From: an uncultured Eubacteriales bacterium
GTDB taxonomy: Bacteria > Bacillota > Clostridia > Peptostreptococcales > Anaerovoracaceae
Direction of reading: 5' to 3'
Assembly (NCBI GenBank): GCA_902797195.1
Contig: CADBRY010000057.1
Coordinates: forward strand, 1-8,315
DNA length: 8,315 nt
Position numbers and translations under genes: made by a program. Below the pieces are notes generated by a model, which worked only from the letters and a program-made list of their open reading frames with translations, had not been told where the DNA came from and made no database searches. Position 1 is the first letter of the stretch; every line of letters starts with the position of its first letter. This document shows, one piece after another, positions 1-6,032 of this stretch.

Positions 1-285
1 GACGGCAATCGCTCTGTCATGTGAAAGAATGGGCTGTGCAAAGCCAATTCCTTCACCTCCAACGGCCCAAAAAGTGAAAGTATCAAGCCTGCAAGGGCAA
101 GTCTTTCACATAAGCCGCTCCGGAAGGTGAAAGTATCAAGTCCGCAAGGGCAAGTCTCTCACATAAGCCGCTCCGGGAGGTGAAGGTATCAAGTCCGCAA
201 GGGCAAGTCTTTCACATAAGCCGCTCCGGGATGTGAAAGTATCAAGTCCGCAAAGGCAATACTTTCACTACAGCCGCTCCAGCGG
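1..285. repeat. Tandem array of 53-bp hairpin-forming units
   Basis: Five consecutive units begin at 21, 74, 127, 180 and 233, exactly 53 bp apart. Bases 1-20 resemble the end of a further unit, so the array probably continues left of the window. Units 2, 3 and 4 differ from one another at only a few positions; units 1 and 5 are more diverged but keep register without gaps. Each unit opens with GTGAAAG (GTGAAGG in unit 4) and has a matching CTTTCAC-like arm ending at unit position 36. The first 36 bases therefore fold into a hairpin, followed by a 17-base linker containing CCGCTCC. The unit length is not a multiple of three and no reading frame runs through it, so it looks non-coding. Its role is unknown; a REP-like or other intergenic structural repeat is the most natural reading. 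Confidence 0.93.
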
Positions 286-457
286 CGAGCAGGGCAGGAA
301 GGGCAGGGGCGCAGGGCATGAAGCGGCGACCGCAGGGCAAGCAGGCAATGAAGTGCCGGGCGTGAACAAGGAGGGCCGGTGCGCGGGCGTGAACAAGAAG
401 TGCAGGGCGTGAATCGCAGGGGCGCGGGGCATGCAGGGGAGGAAGTGCAGAAAATCC
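286..457. other. G-rich intergenic region with degenerate short repeats, no gene
   Basis: This stretch is very rich in G on the plus strand and comparatively poor in T and C. It is built from recurring short words. CGGGCGTGAACAAG occurs at 357-370 and 384-397, 27 bp apart. AAGTGC(C/A)GGGCGTGAA occurs at 351-366 and 398-413. A GGGGCGC(A/G)GGGCATG word occurs near 306 and near 419. The minus strand is open from 268 to 495, but the translation is low-complexity, proline- and alanine-rich, and ends inside the rpsF promoter, so I read it as a by-product of base composition. I see no gene, RNA gene or terminator here. Confidence 0.7.
292..316 (+). other. Candidate G-quadruplex motif
   Basis: Four G-runs of three or more (292-294, 301-303, 306-309, 314-316) are separated by loops of 6, 2 and 4 bases, which meets the usual pattern for an intramolecular G-quadruplex. 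It lies on the strand that is coding for rpsF, about 140 bp upstream of the promoter. It may simply result from the G-rich composition of the region. Confidence 0.45.
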
Positions 458-485
458 TTGATTTTGCGGGGAAATAATATATAAT
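458..485 (+). promoter_or_regulatory. Probable promoter of the rpsF-ssb-rpsR operon
   Basis: A -35 element TTGATT at 458-463 is followed after 16 bases by a perfect -10 element TATAAT at 480-485. This is the pattern of the vegetative sigma-A factor. The expected transcription start is near 491-493, giving a leader of about 70 nt before the rpsF start codon. It is the only good promoter match between the repeat region and rpsF. Confidence 0.75.
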
Positions 486-515
486 AGTTAGGCACGTATT
501 TTCAAACTAATCCTT

Positions 516-534
516 GCGGCAGGAGAACTGCCGC
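516..534 (+). promoter_or_regulatory. GC-rich hairpin in the rpsF leader, possible S6:S18 control element
   Basis: GCGGCAG (516-522) pairs perfectly with CTGCCGC (528-534) around a five-base loop GAGAA. ACTA (506-509) and TAGT (539-542) could add an outer stem. No T-run follows, so it is not a terminator. In many bacteria the rpsF leader carries an RNA element bound by the S6:S18 complex for autoregulation, and this operon encodes both partners, so that role is plausible. A CCG triplet, known to be important in that element, is present at 531-533, but it is paired in the fold I drew. I therefore cannot confirm the match. Confidence 0.45.
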
Positions 535-560
535 CATGTAGTCCACAGGGAGGTGACACT

Positions 561-848
561 ATGACAAACTATGAATTGATGTTCATCATCGATCCGACAC
601 TTGAAGATGAGACCAAGAAAGCCACTATTGAGGCGGTTAAGGGAATCATCGAAAACGAAGGAGAAGTAGTCGATGTTGACGAATGGGGCCTGAGAAAGAT
701 GGCGTATCAGATCCAGAAGAAATCTGAAGGATACTATGTCGTCGTTACGTTCAAGGCACAGCCGACACTGCCGAAGGAACTCGACAGAAGACTCAGAATC
801 TCCGACAACGTAATGAGACACATCATTGTCAATAAAGATGAGAAATAG
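561..848 (+). CDS. rpsF: Small ribosomal subunit protein S6 (bS6)
   Basis: S6 sits on the platform of the 30S subunit, where it binds 16S rRNA together with S18. The 95-residue length is typical for the family. The N-terminal MTNYELMFIIDP strand, the central EWGLRKMAYQIQKKSEGYYV segment (residues 41-60) and the LRISDNVMRHIIV end (78-90) match the ferredoxin-like S6 fold. The start is fixed by a very strong Shine-Dalgarno sequence (GGGAGGTGA, 548-556) just upstream of the ATG. It is the first gene of the rpsF-ssb-rpsR operon; the stop (TAG) is 14 nt before the ssb start. Expression may be tuned by the leader hairpin at 516-534. The identification is secure. Confidence 0.98.
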   Translation: MTNYELMFIIDPTLEDETKKATIEAVKGIIENEGEVVDVDEWGLRKMAYQIQKKSEGYYVVVTFKAQPTLPKELDRRLRISDNVMRHIIVNKDEK

Positions 849-862
849 GAGACAGGGGTAAT

Positions 863-1405
863 ATGAATCAGGTCGTATTGATTGGGAACCTTACGAGAGA
901 TCCCGAACTCAGATATTCAACCGGCGGCAACCAGACTGCTGTCTGCAGATTCACGATTGCCGTAAACGAGCGTAGACGCAATCCCCAGACACAGGAATGG
1001 GAAGACAACGCTAACTTTATTCCTATCGTTGTCTTTGGAAAGCAGGCGGAGAACTGCGACAGATTTCTGGCAAAGGGCAGAAAGGTTGCGATCAGCGGTC
1101 GTATCCAGACCGGAAGCTACGAAAAAGACGGGCAGAAGAGATACACTACGGATGTAGTAGCCAATAATGTGGAATTCCTTACGCCGAGAAATGAATCGGG
1201 ACAGGGATTCGGACAGATGGACCAGAGTGCTCCTCAGGCACCGATGGGCGGATTCCAGCAGGAACCCGGCGGATTCGGAGCTGCTCCCGGGGGCATGTCC
1301 GGCGAGGGTGGATTCGGAGCTGCTCCTGAGAGCGCGCCCGCCGAGGGTGGACAGGAACTGCCCGCAGGCTTCCAGACACTTGACGATGACGACATTCCGT
1401 TTTAA
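863..1405 (+). CDS. ssb: Single-stranded DNA-binding protein
   Basis: This cytoplasmic protein coats single-stranded DNA during replication, repair and recombination and recruits partner proteins through its C-terminal tip. Residues 1 to about 107 form the OB-fold, starting MNQVVLIGNLTRDPELRY and including FIPIVVFGKQAENC near residues 52-65. A glycine-, alanine- and proline-rich flexible linker (about 110-170) follows, then the acidic tip DDDDIPF at the very end, the conserved partner-binding motif. The length, 180 residues, is normal for a housekeeping SSB. The ATG at 863 follows AGGAG (847-851, overlapping the rpsF stop) and AGGGG (854-858), so translation is probably linked to rpsF. The linker contains a 13-residue duplication beginning GGFGAAP. 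Placement between rpsF and rpsR is the classic Bacillota arrangement. Confidence 0.98.
   Translation: MNQVVLIGNLTRDPELRYSTGGNQTAVCRFTIAVNERRRNPQTQEWEDNANFIPIVVFGKQAENCDRFLAKGRKVAISGRIQTGSYEKDGQKRYTTDVVANNVEFLTPRNESGQGFGQMDQSAPQAPMGGFQQEPGGFGAAPGGMSGEGGFGAAPESAPAEGGQELPAGFQTLDDDDIPF
1271..1351 (+). repeat. 39-bp tandem duplication in the ssb linker
   Basis: GGATTCGGAGCTGCTCC occurs at 1271-1287 and again, identically, at 1310-1326. CGAGGGTGGA occurs at 1303-1312 and 1342-1351, with the same 39-bp offset. The unit is 13 codons, so the frame is kept and the protein gains a second GGFGAAP block. It lies in the disordered linker, where length changes are usually tolerated. Confidence 0.85.
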
Positions 1406-1423
1406 TTGAAAGGAGTTTATACC

Positions 1424-1663
1424 ATGGCAATGGATAACAGAAGACGCGGTGGCATGAGAAGAAGAAAAGTATGCCAGTTCTGCGCAGATAAAACAAACAC
1501 GATCGATTATAAGGACGTAGATACGCTGAAGGAATTCGTAACGGAGAGAGGAAAGATCCTCCCCAAGAGAATCACAGGCACATGCGCTATGCATCAGAGA
1601 GAGCTCACACGTGCAATCAAAAGAGCTCGTATCGTAGCTCTGCTTCCTTATACACAGGACTGA
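1424..1663 (+). CDS. rpsR: Small ribosomal subunit protein S18 (bS18)
   Basis: S18 binds 16S rRNA on the 30S platform as the partner of S6. The product is 79 residues: a basic N-terminus ([11 protein letters not shown]), [20 protein letters not shown] (residues 28-47) and the hallmark end [13 protein letters not shown] (64-76). Cys17, Cys20, Cys54 and His57 form a CxxC plus CxxH quartet, so this is probably the zinc-binding form of S18; many bacteria carry a form lacking these ligands. I chose the ATG at 1424 because AAAGGAG (1409-1415) lies 8 nt upstream. The frame is open back to a TTG at 1406, but that start would have no proper ribosome binding site and would place the Shine-Dalgarno inside the gene. 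The ssb stop is 18 nt upstream, and a terminator follows directly. Confidence 0.97.
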   Translation: MAMDNRRRGGMRRRKVCQFCADKTNTIDYKDVDTLKEFVTERGKILPKRITGTCAMHQRELTRAIKRARIVALLPYTQD

Positions 1664-1688
1664 TTTGAGCCATCAAAAATAGCATGGG

Positions 1689-1729
1689 AAACGGACGTTA
1701 TCAGGCAAAACTGACATCGTCCGTTTTTT
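1689..1729 (+). terminator. Intrinsic terminator of the rpsF-ssb-rpsR operon
   Basis: AAACGGACG (1689-1697) pairs with CGTCCGTTT (1718-1726). An inner TCAG/CTGA helix can extend the stem, and the right arm runs into six T (1724-1729). It lies 26 nt after the rpsR stop, as expected for a Rho-independent terminator. Confidence 0.92.
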
Positions 1730-1756
1730 GACAGTTGAACATAAAAGATATATCAT
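1728..1756 (+). promoter_or_regulatory. Strong sigma-A-type promoter for the CNNM-secA-prfB genes
   Basis: A perfect -35 TTGACA (1728-1733) is followed after 17 nt by TATCAT (1751-1756), five of six matches to the -10 consensus. The predicted start of transcription is near 1763, giving a 5' leader of roughly 36 nt. The -35 shares its first two bases with the T-run of the preceding terminator. I see no other convincing promoter before secA or prfB, so this one probably serves all three genes. Confidence 0.8.
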
Positions 1757-1798
1757 GACTATGAGTAGTCTTTTTTAGTCGATACATATAAACAGAAG

Positions 1799-3136
1799 AT
1801 GTCAGAAGAGTTAACAGGGCAAATAATACTTATCATAATATTGATCATCTGTTCCGCATATTTCAGTGCTACGGAGACAGCTTTCACATCCGTAAACCGG
1901 ATAAAACTCAAGAGCATGTCATCCGATGGCAATGTGAAGGCGGACAGAGTTCTTTCTTTGGCCGAAAAATTCGATAAGCTGCTGACCACCATATTGGTGG
2001 GAAACAATATCGTGAACATATGGATGACCGCCATCGCAACATCCATATGCATCGGGCTTTACGGCAAACACGGAGCAGCCATAGCAACCGTTGCGATCAC
2101 GGTGATCGTTCTGGTTTTTGGTGAGATCACGCCCAAGAACATAGCGAAGGAAAAATCCGAAGGATTTGCCATGTTCTCAGCTCCCATAATAAGCTTTTTC
2201 ATGACGGTTCTCACTCCAGTAAATTTCATTTTCACAAAATGGAAGGAAGTCATAATCAAGATCTTCAACCTGGGTGCAAAAGAATCCATAACCGACGATG
2301 AAATAAAGACCATGGTGGAGGAGGCCGAGACGGGAGGCAGCCTTGATGTTGGGCGAAGCGAACTGATCCAGAACGCTATTGCCTTTGATGAACTGACTGC
2401 GGAAGACGTTATGACCCCGAGGCCCGACATGGAAGCGGTGGACACCGAATGTTCCCAGGAGGAGCTGAATCGGATATTCAAGGAAACGGGATACTCCAGG
2501 CTTCCCGTATACGAAGAGGATATCGACAGGATAATAGGAGCGATCAATCAGAAGGACTACCACAACGAGATCGCGGGAACGGACAGAAGGATAATCGACT
2601 TCATCACGCCGGTGGTCTTCGTGGGAGAGACGATGAAGATCTTCGACCTCCTTCGGAAGATGCAGCAGATGAAGACCCACATGGCAATCGTCATCGATGA
2701 GTACGGCGGGACCGAAGGTCTTGTTACAATGGAGGACATCATAGAGCAGCTGGTGGGAGAAATTTACGACGAACACGACGTTGTCATAAACAAGGAAATA
2801 TTGCCTTTGCAAAACGGCAGTTTCAGGGTGCAGGCAAGCGCCAACGTTTCCAAGATATTCGACTATCTTGATGTTGACGGAGACATACAGGAAGTCAACA
2901 CTATCAACGGATGGGTGGCGATGAATCTGGACCATCTTCCCAAAAGGGATGACAGGTTCGAGACCCAGATAGGCGACAAGAACCTTAAGGTGCGTGTGAC
3001 AAAGGCCGACGATAGAAAGGCAATTGAAATCAATTTAGTATGCGAGGAAGTGGGAGACAGTCCGGAAGACAGTGACAAACATGCAGATGGAGATCGCTCC
3101 GGCAGACGTTCCCGCAGATCCGAGCCGACAGAGTAA
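1799..3136 (+). CDS. CNNM/CorC-type membrane protein with CBS domains (HlyC/CorC family)
   Basis: This is a 445-residue integral membrane protein of the family often annotated as 'hemolysin' or magnesium/cobalt efflux protein; members studied are linked to divalent-cation, chiefly Mg2+, export. The CNNM (DUF21) domain occupies about residues 5-195, with hydrophobic segments near 8-28, 64-88, 91-108 and 124-145. It includes the family motifs FSATETAF (22-29), GNNIVN (68-73) and FGEITPK (107-113). Two CBS domains follow (MTPRPDMEAVD from 205; then about 268-325, including HMAIVIDEYGGTEGLVTMED). A CorC_HlyC domain (about 335-415) comes next, then a charged, probably disordered tail (about 418-445). 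The ATG has only a weak ribosome binding site (AGAAG abuts it), but no other start codon lies between it and the upstream in-frame stop at 1766, and the first membrane segment begins right after it. secA follows after 36 nt. The true substrate is inferred from the family only. Confidence 0.93.
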   Translation: MSEELTGQIILIIILIICSAYFSATETAFTSVNRIKLKSMSSDGNVKADRVLSLAEKFDKLLTTILVGNNIVNIWMTAIATSICIGLYGKHGAAIATVAITVIVLVFGEITPKNIAKEKSEGFAMFSAPIISFFMTVLTPVNFIFTKWKEVIIKIFNLGAKESITDDEIKTMVEEAETGGSLDVGRSELIQNAIAFDELTAEDVMTPRPDMEAVDTECSQEELNRIFKETGYSRLPVYEEDIDRIIGAINQKDYHNEIAGTDRRIIDFITPVVFVGETMKIFDLLRKMQQMKTHMAIVIDEYGGTEGLVTMEDIIEQLVGEIYDEHDVVINKEILPLQNGSFRVQASANVSKIFDYLDVDGDIQEVNTINGWVAMNLDHLPKRDDRFETQIGDKNLKVRVTKADDRKAIEINLVCEEVGDSPEDSDKHADGDRSGRRSRRSEPTE

Positions 3137-3172
3137 GGCGTGAATGATAATTAGCAGGAAAGGAACAGTAGT

Positions 3173-5980
3173 ATGGGATTGATGGAGAAGATCTTTGGAG
3201 ATCTTAACGAAAAAGAAGTAAAAAAAGTCGAGAAGATCGCCGATAAAGTTATGGCTCTTGAATCGGAGATGGAAGCCCTGAGCGACGATCAGCTGCGGGC
3301 CAAGACCGAGGAATTCAAACAGAGACTTGCCGAAGGACAGACCCTCGATGACATCCTTCCCGAAGCCTTCGCCGTCTGCAGGGAAGGCGCATGGAGATCA
3401 CTGGGAATGAAGCACTTCAAAGTGCAGGTGATCGGCGGCATTGTACTTCATCAGGGAAGGATATCGGAGATGAAGACCGGTGAAGGTAAGACCCTGGTCG
3501 CTACCCTGCCGGCATACCTGAACGCGCTGGAAGGCAAGGGCGTCCACGTGGTGACCGTCAACGACTACCTGGCCAAGCGAGACATGGAATGGATGGGCAA
3601 GCTCTATACATTCCTGGGCCTAACGGTTGGATGCGTCATCCACGGAATAACCGAAGAGGAGAGAAGGGCCGCCTATCTTGCGGACATCACCTACGGAACC
3701 AACAACGAATACGGCTTCGATTACCTGAGAGACAACATGGTGGTCTACAAGGAAGAGATGATGCAGAGGGAGCTGAACTATGCCATTATCGACGAGGTGG
3801 ACTCCATTCTCATCGACGAGGCGAGAACACCTTTGATCATTTCGGGGAAAGGCGACAAATCCACGGGGATGTACAAGACAGCCGACGACTTTGTGCGGAA
3901 ACTGAGAAAAGAAGAAGACTTCACCATAGAGGAGAAAGACAACCAGATCGCCCTTACGGAAGTCGGCGTTGAAAAATGCGAACAGTTCTTCGGGATAGAG
4001 AACTTCTCAGATCCCGAGAACATGGAAGTGAACCATCACGTTCAGCAGGCCCTGAAGGCAAGGAACATGATGAAAAGAGACGTGGATTACGTTGTGCGCG
4101 ACGGTGAGATAATCATAGTCGATGAGTTCACAGGACGTCTCATGTTCGGCCGCCGTTACAGTGACGGACTCCATCAGGCCATTGAGGCAAAGGAAAATGT
4201 GCTGGTCCAGTCCGAGTCAAAGACCCTTGCGACCATCACCCTCCAGAACTATTTCAGAATGTATCAGAAACTAGCGGGAATGACCGGTACCGCCAAGACT
4301 GAAGAGGGCGAATTCACCGACATCTACAACATGGACGTTGTTGTCATCCCCACAAACAAGCCGATCATAAGGCAGGACATGCAGGATGCGGTCTACTCCA
4401 CAGAAAAAGGAAAGTACAAGGCTATTGCAGACAGAGTCGAGGCGGCTCATAAGACCGGACAGCCTGTGCTTGTGGGCACCATATCCATAGAAAAATCCGA
4501 GATAATCGCAGACATGCTGAGAAAGCGCGGGATCAAGAACTTCAATGTTCTGAATGCCAAGCATCACGAAAAGGAAGCTCAGATAATCGCAGAGGCGGGC
4601 AGGCTCAATGCCATAACCATAGCCACGAACATGGCCGGTCGTGGTACTGACATCATCCTGGGAGGAAACCCGGAGTTTGAAGCCAGAAAGAAAATGACGG
4701 AAGAGGGTTACGACGAGGACCAGATTGCCTTTGCAACAAGCTTCGTACAGAGCGACGATCCGGAGCTGCTTGAGATAAGAAAGAAGTTCCAGACATATTT
4801 GAAGGAATTCGCAGAGGAAAGAAAACCGGAACAGGACAAGGTCATCGAACTTGGCGGCCTGTGCATAATCGGTACCGAACGTCACGAATCCCGTCGTATA
4901 GACAATCAGCTGAGAGGTCGTTCGGGACGTCAGGGAGACCCGGGACAGACTCTGTTCTGCATCTCCATGGAGGACGAACTTATGCGCCTCTTCGGCGGAG
5001 AGCGTATGCAGAACATCGTCCATAAACTGGGCGTGGAAGAGGACGAAGCCATAGAGTCCGGCATGATCACCAAGCAGATCGAAAACGCCCAGAAAAAAGT
5101 CGAGGGCAGAAACTTCGGCATCCGTAAATATGTTCTCCAGTACGACAACGTCATGAACAAGCAGAGGGAGATCATATACAGCGAGAGAAAGAGGGTCCTC
5201 TTTGGGGAGAATCTGAGAGAAGATGTTTCCAACATGACCCGCAAGCTCATCGACGAGATCGTGGATCCGGTAGTGATAGCTTCAAAGTATCCGGAAGAGT
5301 GGGACTTTGAAACCATAAACAAGGGCCTGCTTAAAATCACGGACAAGTTCCAGCCTCTGGAGTTTGACAAGGAAGATCCGGAGACTCTGGACGATCTTAA
5401 GAACATGGATGAACAGTCCCTTAAGGAAGGTCTTTATCAGGACTTTGAGGAGCTCTACGAAGAGAAGGAAAAAGAGATCGGCGAGGAGCAGCTTCGTGAC
5501 GTTGAGAGAATGATCCTGCTGAGAGTCGTGGACAACAAGTGGATGGATCACATAGACGCCATGGATCAGCTGAAAAGCGGTATAGGTCTCAGAGGACTTG
5601 GAGGACAGGATCCGGCGGCGGCATACGCTCACGAAGGATTCGCCATGTTCGAGCTCATGATAGCTTCCATACAGGAGGAATTCGTCAAGTTCTGTTACAA
5701 CGTAACCCTTAAGACATCTTCGGAGCGTCGCAACATCACGGGAAGAGGAGAGTCCAGAAAAGACGATTTCGACGACAGCGAAGCCAGAGCGGAAGCCCTT
5801 CGCAGACAGGCCGCGGGACTTGAAGCGGATATGGAAGCGGCGCCCGCGGGAGCGGCTGTACCGGACAGAGAAGTCAAACAGGAGACCGTGCGCAGAGACA
5901 CTCCCAAGGTTGGAAGAAACGATCCCTGTCCATGCGGCAGCGGTAAGAAGTACAAGCACTGCTGCGGCAGAAACGCGTAG
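3173..5980 (+). CDS. secA: Protein translocase ATPase SecA
   Basis: SecA is the cytosolic and membrane-peripheral motor that drives preproteins through SecYEG using ATP. The 935-residue product has Walker A MKTGEGKT (100-107), Walker B DEVD (207-210), [12 protein letters not shown] (214-225), MTGTAKTE (370-377), GRGTD (489-493) and [13 protein letters not shown] (579-591). Helical scaffold and wing regions follow. It ends in the SEC-C zinc motif with Cys919, Cys921, Cys930 and Cys931. About 55 residues (roughly 500-555) are inserted between GGNPE and the conserved [16 protein letters not shown] block; the shorter Bacillus protein lacks them but many clostridial SecAs have them. A low-complexity Glu/Ala-rich linker (about 868-905) precedes the zinc motif. 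The ATG at 3173 has AGGAAAGGA (3156-3164) at good spacing; the ATG at 3182 does not. It is the middle gene of the CNNM-secA-prfB unit. Confidence 0.99.
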   Translation: MGLMEKIFGDLNEKEVKKVEKIADKVMALESEMEALSDDQLRAKTEEFKQRLAEGQTLDDILPEAFAVCREGAWRSLGMKHFKVQVIGGIVLHQGRISEMKTGEGKTLVATLPAYLNALEGKGVHVVTVNDYLAKRDMEWMGKLYTFLGLTVGCVIHGITEEERRAAYLADITYGTNNEYGFDYLRDNMVVYKEEMMQRELNYAIIDEVDSILIDEARTPLIISGKGDKSTGMYKTADDFVRKLRKEEDFTIEEKDNQIALTEVGVEKCEQFFGIENFSDPENMEVNHHVQQALKARNMMKRDVDYVVRDGEIIIVDEFTGRLMFGRRYSDGLHQAIEAKENVLVQSESKTLATITLQNYFRMYQKLAGMTGTAKTEEGEFTDIYNMDVVVIPTNKPIIRQDMQDAVYSTEKGKYKAIADRVEAAHKTGQPVLVGTISIEKSEIIADMLRKRGIKNFNVLNAKHHEKEAQIIAEAGRLNAITIATNMAGRGTDIILGGNPEFEARKKMTEEGYDEDQIAFATSFVQSDDPELLEIRKKFQTYLKEFAEERKPEQDKVIELGGLCIIGTERHESRRIDNQLRGRSGRQGDPGQTLFCISMEDELMRLFGGERMQNIVHKLGVEEDEAIESGMITKQIENAQKKVEGRNFGIRKYVLQYDNVMNKQREIIYSERKRVLFGENLREDVSNMTRKLIDEIVDPVVIASKYPEEWDFETINKGLLKITDKFQPLEFDKEDPETLDDLKNMDEQSLKEGLYQDFEELYEEKEKEIGEEQLRDVERMILLRVVDNKWMDHIDAMDQLKSGIGLRGLGGQDPAAAYAHEGFAMFELMIASIQEEFVKFCYNVTLKTSSERRNITGRGESRKDDFDDSEARAEALRRQAAGLEADMEAAPAGAAVPDREVKQETVRRDTPKVGRNDPCPCGSGKKYKHCCGRNA

Positions 5981-6032
5981 GTGTAGGCCTGAAGGATTTT
6001 GAGAACACGCGGCCGGAGAACGAGGAAAGACA

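Noticed and set aside
21..285. CRISPR array with 36-bp palindromic repeats and 17-bp spacers
   Set aside because: The would-be spacers are nearly identical to one another (ATAAGCCGCTCC core) and too short, and no cas gene is present. It is a plain tandem repeat.
268..495. 75-residue minus-strand open frame
   Set aside because: Low-complexity proline- and alanine-rich translation produced by a G-rich repeat tract. It overlaps the rpsF promoter and has no recognisable domain.
1406..1423. TTG start for rpsR at 1406
   Set aside because: It would put the Shine-Dalgarno AAAGGAG inside the gene. The ATG at 1424 has ideal spacing and gives the normal S18 N-terminus.
917..1594. 225-residue minus-strand open frame across ssb and rpsR
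   Set aside because: It is the antisense shadow of two certain genes, with no recognisable domain and no ribosome binding site evidence.
1757..1776. Second terminator: GACTA/TAGTC hairpin followed by six T
   Set aside because: The stem is only 5 bp, and the predicted start near 1763 falls within it, so it cannot fold in the new transcript. At best it is a weak backup for read-through from rpsR.
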